Shown here piece after piece: positions 50,337 through 58,051 of a DNA stretch of 64,000 nucleotides. Source of the stretch: JAWPMT01 sp965601475. GTDB taxonomy: Bacteria > Bacteroidota > Bacteroidia > Cytophagales > Cyclobacteriaceae. The notes under the pieces are model-generated. The model did no database searches. It was not told the DNA's origin and was given only the letters and a program-made list of their open reading frames with translations. The first letter of the stretch is position 1. Every line of letters begins with the position of its first letter. Both the position numbers and the translations under genes were made by a program. The stretch lies in contig OZ271832.1 of the NCBI GenBank assembly GCA_965601475.1, forward strand, positions 5,146,001 to 5,210,000. Reading direction: 5' to 3'.

Positions 50337-50756
50337 TCATGGATGCACTTCCGCATTCCAGAGTTCCATGAACCGGTCGGGAATCCTCGTGGGCCTCTTC
50401 CTTTGTACATCGATGAAGTAACCACTTTGCAGACCTGAGGCGTGCATCCGCTTTTCCGTAATGATTTCGAAGGAGCACTCCCATTTTGATTTATTCACAT
50501 TCGAAAGCCAGACATTGCCTGTAACCTCGTCATGGATATCCAGGGGGTAATGATACTTCACCTGCGTATCACTCAGTACCGGCGATTTATTGTCCTGGTA
50601 GAGTTCTTGAAAAGGGTAGTAGGTATCCAGGAAATGCATCCTCAGGTCCTCAAACCAGCGCACATAGACAATGTTGCTCACGATGCCAAGGACATCGATG
50701 TCATAGCCATGAATGCGGATGGGCTTTGTGAGTAGGAGAGGCTTTTCAGCGCTCAT
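50337..50756 (-). CDS. 4-hydroxybenzoyl-CoA-type thioesterase
   Basis: A 139-residue hot-dog-fold protein. The catalytic Asp region is 'HGYDIDVLGIVSNIVYVRWF' (about residues 15-34), with 'QVKYHYPLDIHDEVTGNVWL' forming the sheet. It cleaves acyl-CoA or acyl-protein thioesters. The canonical 'D..G...N..Y' spacing holds. It begins 2 bases after the tyrS stop codon, so it is co-transcribed with it, a neighbourhood without clear functional meaning. Confidence 0.85.
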   Translation of the reverse strand: MSAEKPLLLTKPIRIHGYDIDVLGIVSNIVYVRWFEDLRMHFLDTYYPFQELYQDNKSPVLSDTQVKYHYPLDIHDEVTGNVWLSNVNKSKWECSFEIITEKRMHASGLQSGYFIDVQRKRPTRIPDRFMELWNAEVHP

Positions 50757-50758
50757 GG

Positions 50759-52039
50759 TTAGACCGCTTTGATCAGATAATAGTTTTTCTTGCCTTTTTG
50801 GGCAAGGATGTACTTGCCCTGTAGCAACTCAATGTCAGGCATGGAATTGGCATCTGTTACTTTCTGCTTGTTGATACTCACACCTCCACCCTTGATCATT
50901 CTCCTGGCCTCACCCTTTGAAGGGAAAATAATACCCTGGGTGTCTTCACTCAACAGATCCGTTGCGTTGGCCACATTGGCCAATTGGTCCTTGGAGATTT
51001 CGGTCTGGGGTACACCTTCAAAGACCTGGAGCAATGTTTTTTCGTTGAGGGATGCCAGGTCTTCTGTGGTGGATTTGCCAAATAGAATGTTGCTCGCTTT
51101 TTGTGCCATCAGCAGATCTTCTTCCGAATGGACTCTTCGGGTGATTTCCTCCGCCAACGTCTTCTGCAACACCCGCAAATGAGGCGCCTCATCGTGTTCC
51201 TTGCTCAACGCCTCAATAGATTGCTGGTCCATTAGACTGAATATCCTGATGTAGGTCTTGACATCTTCATCGCTGGCGTTGATCCAGTACTGGTAGAATT
51301 GATATGGGGAGGTCTTCTCAGCGTCGAGCCAGATATTGCCCCCTTCCGTTTTTCCGAACTTAGTACCATCGGCCTTGGTGATCAACGGAGTAGTCATCGC
51401 ATAAGCTTCTCCTTGCGCTTTGCGTCTGATCAGCTCCGTTCCCGTGACAATATTGCCCCATTGGTCCGATCCCCCGAGTTGCAGCTTCACATCTTTGTGC
51501 TTCCACAGCCAGTAAAAATCATATCCTTGCACCAACTGGTAAGAAAACTCGGTGAAAGAGAGTCCTGTGTCCAATCTCGTCTTGACGGAGTCTTTTGCCA
51601 TCATGTAATTGACCGTGATGTGCTTGCCCACATCCCGAATGAAGTCGAGGAAGTTGAGTTCTTTAAACCAGTCGTAGTTGTTAACAACTTCTGCGGCGTT
51701 GTCGCCTTCGAAATCCAGAAACTTTTCCAACTGCTTTTGTACGCAGGAAAGGTTGTGGTTGAGTGTATCCTCATCGAGCAGATTTCTTTCCTGGGATTTG
51801 CCGGACGGGTCACCCACCATTCCAGTAGCTCCTCCCACCAGGGCAATAGGCTTATGTCCGCATCTTTGGAAGTGCACAAGAGTCATAATTTGTACAAGAT
51901 TCCCGATATGCAATGAGTCTGCGGTGGGATCAAATCCGATGTACGCGGGCGTGATACCCTTGGCTAGTTCTTCCTCTAATCCTGGGGTCTTGTCGTGTAC
52001 CATACCACGCCAGGACAATTCTGCTACAAAATCTTTCAT
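50759..52039 (-). CDS. tyrS: Tyrosyl-tRNA synthetase
   Basis: A 426-residue class I synthetase, normal bacterial length. The HIGH-type motif is 'ADSLHIGNLVQIM' near residue 41, the tyrosine pocket includes 'LVQGYDFYWLW', the KMSKS-type loop is 'TKFGKTEGGNIWLD' near 233, and a C-terminal S4 RNA-binding domain has 'KGEARRMIKGGGVSINKQKV'. It charges tRNA-Tyr. Divergent from the Rieske cluster, with 172 bases between the two starts; no T-box leader is seen, as expected outside Firmicutes. Confidence 0.96.
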   Translation of the reverse strand: MKDFVAELSWRGMVHDKTPGLEEELAKGITPAYIGFDPTADSLHIGNLVQIMTLVHFQRCGHKPIALVGGATGMVGDPSGKSQERNLLDEDTLNHNLSCVQKQLEKFLDFEGDNAAEVVNNYDWFKELNFLDFIRDVGKHITVNYMMAKDSVKTRLDTGLSFTEFSYQLVQGYDFYWLWKHKDVKLQLGGSDQWGNIVTGTELIRRKAQGEAYAMTTPLITKADGTKFGKTEGGNIWLDAEKTSPYQFYQYWINASDEDVKTYIRIFSLMDQQSIEALSKEHDEAPHLRVLQKTLAEEITRRVHSEEDLLMAQKASNILFGKSTTEDLASLNEKTLLQVFEGVPQTEISKDQLANVANATDLLSEDTQGIIFPSKGEARRMIKGGGVSINKQKVTDANSMPDIELLQGKYILAQKGKKNYYLIKAV

Positions 52040-52163
52040 ATCCTATCTAGATTCGGCTGCAAAACTATGTGGTGCAAATCGAATCTTCGCTAGAAGTGAA
52101 CCTCGAAAGTTTTTGAAAAAGTGGTAAGTAGCCGTCAATTCACCCGCTATTAAGTTGTGCTTA

Positions 52164-52194
52164 TTGCTTAGATTTTAAATAGATTCTACATTAG
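52164..52194 (+). promoter_or_regulatory. Possible promoter of Rieske cluster
   Basis: TTG at 52164-52166 and TACATTAG at 52187-52194, 20 bases apart, approximate the Bacteroidota TTTG / TAnnTTTG pattern with one mismatch in the -7 element. The first gene starts at 52212, giving a very short leader. Confidence 0.45.
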
Positions 52195-52211
52195 AAAAGA
52201 AACCTACACCA

Positions 52212-54161
52212 ATGCCCGATAAAAAACTCACCTGGACCAAGGTCCTGGACACCCCGAATCAATTGCTGGATGAGCGTGTGATGACGGTTACTGCCGGCCA
52301 TCGAAGCTTTTGTTTGACACACCATGAGGGGAAATTTGGATGCCTTGATAATAAATGTCCACACCAGGGTGGTCCTTTGGGAGAGGGCTCCATTGAAAAT
52401 GGCCTCTTGAGGTGCCCATGGCATGGCTGGGATTACGATCCGATTACAGGAAAGGCTCCTGGGTTTGATGATGGGGTGGAGTCATTCCCCGTGGAAATCC
52501 GTGATGACGGCGTGTATATCCAACTGGAGGAAGAACCCCCGGTTCCAAGGACGGTTTCGGATGTGATGGTTGAGACCATGGTGAATGCCGGCATTACGCA
52601 TGTGTTTGGCATGGTTGGGCACTCAAACCTGGGCGTGGCAGATGCCATGCGGAAGCAGGAGGATCAAGGCAAATTGAAGTTCATAGGTATACGTCATGAA
52701 GGGGCGGCAGCATTTGCAGCTTCGGCCTACGGCAAACTCACTGGGAAGCCTGCTGCATGTTTTGGGATAGCAGGGCCAGGTGCCACCAATATGTATACGG
52801 GCATGTGGGATGCAAAAAACGACAGGGCTCCTCTGCTGGCGCTTTCGGGTCAGGTGCAGACGCAAGTCGTTGGCACCGGCGCTTTTCAGGAAGTGGATTT
52901 GGTGAGTGCCTTCTCTTCAGTAGCTGCATTCAATCACCGAGTGCAGTCCGACAGCAAGCATGCAGAGCTGATGACGCTTGCGGTGAAGCACGCGATTGTC
53001 AATCGGGATGTTTCCCACCTTACATTCCCTGATGATGTCCAGATCCAAGAAGCAGAGGGAGAGGCTGCAGGAACGCTTGACCAAAGGATAGCCGATCAGC
53101 ATATATTACCCCCTGCAGCCATACTTGATCAGGCGATTGCCAAGATCAGGAATGCCAAGACACCTACCATCATTGTAGGTCATGGTGCACGATTTGATAT
53201 GGCGGCTATTACATCGTTGGCGGAGCAACTCAATGCGCCCGTCTTGACCACCTTTAAAGGCAAAGGACTTATTGCTGATGATCATCCGCTGGGATGCGGC
53301 GTGTTGGGTAGAAGTGGTACCCCTATAGCCTCCTATTTCATGAATGAAGCAGATTTGCTGATGGTATTTGGTGCCTCATTCTCCAACCACACGGGCATCA
53401 CCTCAAAAATCCCAACCATACAAGTAGACTTTGACCGTCTGGCCCTTGCGAAATTCCATGGTATCGAAATTCCTATCTGGGCAGAGTTGGGGGAAACCGC
53501 CAGACTCATGATCGAAAGGCTACAGGGAGAAACATTGGCAGCCACGGATCGCAAACCTGCAGTGGCCGAGCGTTGGGCCATATGGAAAAAAGAGAAGCAA
53601 AAGCGTCTGTTGGAGGATCGTGGCGAGGGTGTGAGCTCCGTTGCGGTATTCGAAGCGATGAATAGACACGTGCCTGACAATGCCGCGATGGCAGTGGATG
53701 TTGGGAATAACACCTACAGCTTTGGGCGATATTTTGAGTGTCGTCAGCAGTCCATCGTGATGAGTGGCTACCTTGGGTCCATTGGATTTGGGTACCCCGC
53801 TGCAATGGGACTTTGGGCAGCTGTTGGGGATTCCAGGCCAGTCATTGCCGTCACTGGGGATGGTGGATTTGGGCAATACCCAATGGAGATAACCACAGCC
53901 GTAAAGTACGGAATGCCAATAAAACACATTCTGCTGAATAACAGTGAGTTAGGAAAGATATCCAAGGAGCAACGGGCAGCAGAATTTGATGTATGGCAAA
54001 CCAGCCTCAAGAATCCCAATTTCTCGGAGTTCGTCAGTAGCTGTGGCGCATTGGGTATCAAGGTTACTCATGCGGACCAATTGGATGATGCTCTCGCACG
54101 CTTGATGGCCCATGAGGGTCCTGGCACGGTGGAGGTCATTTGCGATACCATGCTGATTTAG
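52212..54161 (+). CDS. Rieske domain fused to TPP-dependent oxidase/decarboxylase
   Basis: A 649-residue cytoplasmic protein. Residues about 5-108 are a complete Rieske [2Fe-2S] domain with 'CPHQGGPLGEG' (Cys-49, His-51) and 'CPWHGWDYDP' (Cys-68, His-71). Residues about 115-280 are the TPP-binding N-domain with catalytic-type Glu-163 in 'IRHEGAAAFAASAYG'. A central domain spans about 300-425 ('PTIIVGHGARFDM'), and the C-domain has the TPP motif 'GDGGFGQYPMEI', closing with 'ILLNNSELGKI'. The closest known enzymes are pyruvate oxidase and acetolactate-synthase-type proteins; none normally carries a Rieske domain. It is inferred to oxidise or decarboxylate a 2-oxoacid and pass electrons to the iron-sulfur domain. 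Leads a seven-gene cluster. Confidence 0.9.
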   Translation: MPDKKLTWTKVLDTPNQLLDERVMTVTAGHRSFCLTHHEGKFGCLDNKCPHQGGPLGEGSIENGLLRCPWHGWDYDPITGKAPGFDDGVESFPVEIRDDGVYIQLEEEPPVPRTVSDVMVETMVNAGITHVFGMVGHSNLGVADAMRKQEDQGKLKFIGIRHEGAAAFAASAYGKLTGKPAACFGIAGPGATNMYTGMWDAKNDRAPLLALSGQVQTQVVGTGAFQEVDLVSAFSSVAAFNHRVQSDSKHAELMTLAVKHAIVNRDVSHLTFPDDVQIQEAEGEAAGTLDQRIADQHILPPAAILDQAIAKIRNAKTPTIIVGHGARFDMAAITSLAEQLNAPVLTTFKGKGLIADDHPLGCGVLGRSGTPIASYFMNEADLLMVFGASFSNHTGITSKIPTIQVDFDRLALAKFHGIEIPIWAELGETARLMIERLQGETLAATDRKPAVAERWAIWKKEKQKRLLEDRGEGVSSVAVFEAMNRHVPDNAAMAVDVGNNTYSFGRYFECRQQSIVMSGYLGSIGFGYPAAMGLWAAVGDSRPVIAVTGDGGFGQYPMEITTAVKYGMPIKHILLNNSELGKISKEQRAAEFDVWQTSLKNPNFSEFVSSCGALGIKVTHADQLDDALARLMAHEGPGTVEVICDTMLI

Positions 54162-54243
54162 TAGATTGTTCATTATCGATCTGGAGGATTCAGGTCGCCA
54201 ACATATCTCTTATATTACAATACACAGGAAAACACTTTTATAT

Positions 54244-55878
54244 ATGGCGGAGAGTACCGTTCTAAACACCCCGATTAAGATTGCGGAATTCAATAAACTG
54301 GAAGAAAAGCAGCCCACACATGCACAGGTTCGAGGGACAGACCTCGTCTTGGTGAAGTATGGCAATGAGGTGTCGGTTTTGTATGGCCGATGCGTCCATC
54401 GTGGGGCCTTGTTGTCCGATGGTTTTGTTGATGGTCATAACCTGATTTGCGGAGTTCACAACTGGGATTATCGATATGACACAGGTGTGAGTGAGTATGC
54501 GCCAAATGAGCGGCTCCATAAATTTCGACATGAAGTGAAGGATGGGCAGGTATTGGTGGATGATGATGAAATCGTCGAATTCGAGCGCGATCAGATACCT
54601 CCGAGGTTCAACGAGGACGAATACCTTGGGAAGTATCAGGATACGCACCCGGAAGCACCTGAACCTTACAATCGTTACATCCAGGACCTGGCGAAGCATG
54701 GGCTGTCTAAAGTAGGGCATCATGGCGTTTCCACGGCCATGGGCGTAGAAAGAGATAGCCTGCCTAAATGGGACAACATTCAAATGTTACCCGCACAGCT
54801 GAGCCGTAAGCCGCTACTGGATGAAGAGCCGGTAGAGTCGAAGGTCATTATAGGCCCCAACGCCAGGAAACCATTGGAGCTGGATATACCGCTATTTGTT
54901 TCTGACATGTCGTTTGGCGCACTTTCAAGAGAGGCGAAGCTGGCGTTGGCCAAAGGAGCGGAATTGGCAGGAACAGGTATTTGCTCCGGAGAGGGAGGTA
55001 TGTTGCCGGATGAGCAGGCAAGCAATTCTCGATACCTATATGAGTTGGCTTCGGCTAAGTTCGGATTCACCTGGGACAAAGTACAGAAGGCTCAGGCTTT
55101 TCACTTCAAAGGTGGGCAAGGCGCCAAGACCGGGACTGGTGGGCACCTGCCAGGCCACAAGGTGGTAGGAGAGATAGCCAAAGTCAGGGGTCTCAATCCT
55201 GGTGAGACCGCGATTAGTCCGGCCACTTTCACCGATTTACGCACAGCGAAAGAGTTTGCGGCGTTTGCTGATACGGTCAGAGATGAGACCGGTGGGATCC
55301 CTGTAGGCTTCAAGATTGCGGCAAGTAGGATAGAAGAAGATATCGATTTTGCTTTGGATTGTGGTGTGGATTACATCATCCTCGATGGACGGGGCGGAGG
55401 TACTGGTGCCGCACCTATTGTTCTCAGGAACCACATCAATGTTCCCACAATACCAGCGCTGGCTCGTGCACGTAAGCATCTGGATAAGGTAGGCGCTTAT
55501 GGTGTTAGCCTGATTATCACCGGTGGCCTTCGCGTGGCTTCTGATTTTGCGAAGGCACTGGCCATGGGAGCTGATGCTGTGGCGGTTTCAAATTCTGCCC
55601 TCCAGGCCATTGGCTGTCTGGGTATGCGGGCCTGTCATACCAATAACTGTCCCGTTGGGATAGCCACTCAGAAGGAAACACTGAGATCACGATTGATTAT
55701 CGACAAATCAGCAGGAAGGCTTCACAACTTTTTCAGTGCCACCGTGGATTTAATGAAAGTGCTCAGCCGGGCGTGTGGTCATGGTGATTTCAGGTACTTC
55801 GCCAAGGACGATCTCTCGACATTTGACTACGAAATGCACAAGCTCACAGGAATCCAATACGCTGGCGTCAACCCTTAG
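54244..55878 (+). CDS. Rieske domain fused to glutamate-synthase-type FMN/[3Fe-4S] domain
   Basis: A 544-residue protein from the ATG at 54244; the frame opens at 54166 with no supporting signal. The Rieske part (about 12-110) has 'CVHRGALLSDG' (Cys-50, His-52) and 'CGVHNWDY' (Cys-69, His-72). From about 150 on it matches the FMN domain of glutamate synthase: 'LFVSDMSFGALSREAKLALA', 'GTGICSGEGGMLPDEQ', 'FKGGQGAKTGTGGHLPG', 'LDGRGGGTGAAP' and a Cys triad (Cys-458, 464, 469 in C-x5-C-x4-C spacing) for a [3Fe-4S] cluster. The glutaminase domain and C-terminal helix are absent, as in archaeal-type and GltB-domain proteins. Substrate unknown. Confidence 0.9.
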   Translation: MAESTVLNTPIKIAEFNKLEEKQPTHAQVRGTDLVLVKYGNEVSVLYGRCVHRGALLSDGFVDGHNLICGVHNWDYRYDTGVSEYAPNERLHKFRHEVKDGQVLVDDDEIVEFERDQIPPRFNEDEYLGKYQDTHPEAPEPYNRYIQDLAKHGLSKVGHHGVSTAMGVERDSLPKWDNIQMLPAQLSRKPLLDEEPVESKVIIGPNARKPLELDIPLFVSDMSFGALSREAKLALAKGAELAGTGICSGEGGMLPDEQASNSRYLYELASAKFGFTWDKVQKAQAFHFKGGQGAKTGTGGHLPGHKVVGEIAKVRGLNPGETAISPATFTDLRTAKEFAAFADTVRDETGGIPVGFKIAASRIEEDIDFALDCGVDYIILDGRGGGTGAAPIVLRNHINVPTIPALARARKHLDKVGAYGVSLIITGGLRVASDFAKALAMGADAVAVSNSALQAIGCLGMRACHTNNCPVGIATQKETLRSRLIIDKSAGRLHNFFSATVDLMKVLSRACGHGDFRYFAKDDLSTFDYEMHKLTGIQYAGVNP

Positions 55879-55880
55879 CT

Positions 55881-56087
55881 ATGATTCTGATTGTTGACAT
55901 CTTTCTTTTGGGAATGGTCTTGTATGTGATTTTGGGGCTCCTGTTTTCAATGTATTTCTACCTCAAGGCCGGTAAGCAGATCGATGAAGGTGTTGTTGGC
56001 ACACCCTGGCACTTCAAGCTGATCATCTTTCCTGGTGTTGTCTTGTTTTGGGTGCCGCTGTTCCTCAAATCACTAAAAAATGACTAG
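55881..56087 (+). CDS. Two-helix membrane microprotein of Rieske cluster
   Basis: A 68-residue protein, ATG start 2 bases after the preceding stop. Two hydrophobic helices (about 3-25 and 46-63) are joined by a polar loop ('KAGKQIDEGVVGTPWHFK'). No family recognised. Its end overlaps the next small gene by 8 bases, showing tight coupling. It may be a membrane subunit or adaptor for the two soluble Rieske fusion enzymes encoded before it. Confidence 0.75.
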   Translation: MILIVDIFLLGMVLYVILGLLFSMYFYLKAGKQIDEGVVGTPWHFKLIIFPGVVLFWVPLFLKSLKND

Positions 56088-56217
56088 AACCCTACGAAAG
56101 CGACATCTCCTCATGTGGTTAATTATCGCCGTGGCACTGGTGACTCTCTTGGCTTACGGAAGAAATAGTCTGCCCGTTTTTCAGGGCGACCATCCTGAAG
56201 CAATTCATCAGAAATGA
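56080..56217 (+). CDS. 45-residue single-helix membrane microprotein
   Basis: A short ATG-to-TGA frame. The N-terminus is basic (MTRTLRKRHLLM), followed by one hydrophobic helix (WLIIAVALVTLLAYG) and a polar tail ending HQK. It overlaps the preceding gene by 8 bases and the next by 4 (ATGA), which is the pattern of a genuine coupled gene. It should be inner-membrane with its tail outside. No family is recognised. Confidence 0.68.
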   Translation: MTRTLRKRHLLMWLIIAVALVTLLAYGRNSLPVFQGDHPEAIHQK

Positions 56218-57251
56218 GCGTCTCATACACCTCTATCCTTTGGAATAAGCAGAAGAAAAGGTACGATGCAGGTATTGCAGTATTTGTGCTTTCGTTCCTG
56301 GTGCTGTTTTTTGTACTTCATTCACTCTGGCATCCTACGGCGACGTTCGAGACCATCTTCATTCGAGCTTTTGGGTGGCTTGCAATATTCCTGTTGCATG
56401 TTGTTTTGGTGATAGGACCCTTGAGCAGAATCGACAGAAGATTCTTGATCATCCTGTACAACCGGAGGCATTTGGGCGTCACGATGTTTTTGATGGGTGC
56501 CATTCATGGCATATTCAGCATTCTGAATTTCCACTCGCTCAGCAATATGAACCCCGTGCGCTCGGTATTTCTCTCCAATCTTCGCTACGATAGCATTGCT
56601 TATTTTCCCTTTCAAACCCTGGGGTTTCTCGCCTTGGTAGTTCTGGGTCTCATGGCGACAAGCAGTCATGATTTTTGGCTGAAGAACCTGGGAGTAAAGA
56701 CCTGGAAGGCCCTTCATATGCTGGTGTATATTGCCTATGGGCTGCTCTTGATGCACATTGTCTTGGGCGGACTTCAAAACGAAACAAGTCCCATCATCTT
56801 TGATATGTTGATATTCGGCTTTGTGGTTGTTACGGGTCTGCATCTCTACACGGGCTTTCAGGAAAGAGGTAACGACCGGAGCATTGGGCATTCGGCCGAG
56901 CTCGATTTTGTATATGCTTGTGATGTTCAGGATATCGAGGATGACGAGGCTAAGGTGATCACGGTGGGAGGAGAACGCGTTGCGATTTTCAAGTATGATG
57001 ATAAGCTTTCGGCAGTGAGTAATGTATGTCGGCACCAGGGCGGTCCATTGGGAGAAGGCAAGATCATTGATGACTGCATCACATGTCCATGGCATGGGTA
57101 TCAATACCTGCCTGGCAATGGGCAATCGCCACCACCATTCACGGAGAAAGTGGAGACCTATTTTCTTCAACTTCGAGGGGAGCAGGTCTTTATCAACCCC
57201 AACCCCAATGACCCAGGAACTGAAGTAGAACCCATTAAATTGAAGCGATGA
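56214..57251 (+). CDS. Ferric-reductase-type membrane domain fused to Rieske domain
   Basis: A 345-residue protein. The N-terminal 215 residues form about six membrane helices of the ferric-reductase-like type, with likely haem-ligating His in 'LHVVLVIGPLSRIDRR', 'HLGVTMFLMGAIHGIF' and 'ALHMLVYIAYGLLLMHIVLG'. Residues about 232-335 are a Rieske domain with 'CRHQGGPLGEG' (Cys-272, His-274) and 'CPWHGYQY' (Cys-291, His-294). Such haem membrane domains move electrons across the membrane, as in MsrQ/YedZ and NADPH oxidases, where the partner is usually flavin, not Rieske. The cytoplasmic Rieske domain may take electrons from the two soluble enzymes. Confidence 0.88.
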   Translation: MSVSYTSILWNKQKKRYDAGIAVFVLSFLVLFFVLHSLWHPTATFETIFIRAFGWLAIFLLHVVLVIGPLSRIDRRFLIILYNRRHLGVTMFLMGAIHGIFSILNFHSLSNMNPVRSVFLSNLRYDSIAYFPFQTLGFLALVVLGLMATSSHDFWLKNLGVKTWKALHMLVYIAYGLLLMHIVLGGLQNETSPIIFDMLIFGFVVVTGLHLYTGFQERGNDRSIGHSAELDFVYACDVQDIEDDEAKVITVGGERVAIFKYDDKLSAVSNVCRHQGGPLGEGKIIDDCITCPWHGYQYLPGNGQSPPPFTEKVETYFLQLRGEQVFINPNPNDPGTEVEPIKLKR

Positions 57252-58051
57252 GCAAGCGAGATTTCTACATCGGATGGCAAGCAGAGGCGCCAGGTAGCTT
57301 TGCCAAGGTGGCCAGGCTATTCCTTCTGACTGTCTTGCTCCTGGGGCTACTCTTTGCCTTCTTTTTCTCCCGATCTCAAAGGGGTTTCATCGATAGTTAT
57401 TTCGACTACGGCAACCTGACCACGCTGGAAGGAACACTGGTGCAGGAGCCCATTCCTGCTTTGCTAACAATGGTAAATGGCAATAGATTGACTGTGCCCC
57501 TTGTGGGATTTGGAAAATTTGGAGCTGATGCGGCTTTGGATCAGATTGCTTTGGAGGTTGAAGGTGAAGATTTGACAGCTTTACGGGTGACTGTACGTGG
57601 GACCCTCTTCAATTATGGTGATAAACAATGGATGGAGCTCACGGAAGGGGCCGCGAGCCTTGTAGCCTATGAAATACAGACCAGGCCCAAGCGGCATCGG
57701 CAAGATCTCGGAATTGCCAATCTGGCAGGGGAGATCATCGATCCCAAATGCTTCTTTGGAGTCATGAATCCGGGTACCAAGGCGGTGCATCGGAGCTGTG
57801 CAATTCGTTGCATTGCCGGAGGAGTTCCGGCGATCTTGGGAATACGGGAGGCGGGAGTATTCAAAGACTACTATTTCTTGCTTGATCGTGAAGGTCGGCC
57901 CGTGGGTTCGGAGATATTGCCTTACGTGGGCATACCGATTTCTCTGCGCGGCAGAGTAGGAGTCGTCGATGATTGGAAGACGCTCACACTCGATGACGTG
58001 CAGTCTTCTGTATTGTCTCAATACATTTCGAATAGTACGGTTTGTCAATGA
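57248..58051 (+). CDS. Membrane-anchored protein with conserved Cys motif
   Basis: A 267-residue protein overlapping the previous gene by 4 bases. One membrane helix lies near the N-terminus (about 22-42), then two beta-rich, OB-like halves. Residues about 160-195 carry 'GEIIDPKCFFGVMNPG' and 'AVHRSCAIRCIAGGVPAI' with Cys-168, Cys-184 and Cys-188 plus a His, a likely metal or cluster site. I have seen similar sequences only as uncharacterised proteins near Rieske genes. As the globular part should lie outside the cytoplasm, it could be the periplasmic electron acceptor of the system (inference). Confidence 0.78.
   Translation: MSKRDFYIGWQAEAPGSFAKVARLFLLTVLLLGLLFAFFFSRSQRGFIDSYFDYGNLTTLEGTLVQEPIPALLTMVNGNRLTVPLVGFGKFGADAALDQIALEVEGEDLTALRVTVRGTLFNYGDKQWMELTEGAASLVAYEIQTRPKRHRQDLGIANLAGEIIDPKCFFGVMNPGTKAVHRSCAIRCIAGGVPAILGIREAGVFKDYYFLLDREGRPVGSEILPYVGIPISLRGRVGVVDDWKTLTLDDVQSSVLSQYISNSTVCQ

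Noticed and set aside
50254..50484. N-terminal extension of the BNR-repeat protein
   Set aside because: It lacks a signal peptide and overlaps the thioesterase gene; the internal ATG at 50253 opens a clear signal peptide.
52212..54161. Ordinary acetolactate synthase (ilvB)
   Set aside because: It has an N-terminal Rieske domain, no ilvN small subunit or ilv gene nearby, and more pyruvate-oxidase-like sequence.
54166..54243. 26-residue N-terminal extension of the Rieske-FMN protein
   Set aside because: The sequence is not signal-like or domain-like; the ATG at 54244 directly precedes the Rieske fold.
56322..57170. 282-residue minus-strand ORF opposite the Rieske-haem gene
   Set aside because: Antisense shadow: the plus-strand frame has complete Rieske and membrane signatures and overlaps its neighbours in operon fashion.
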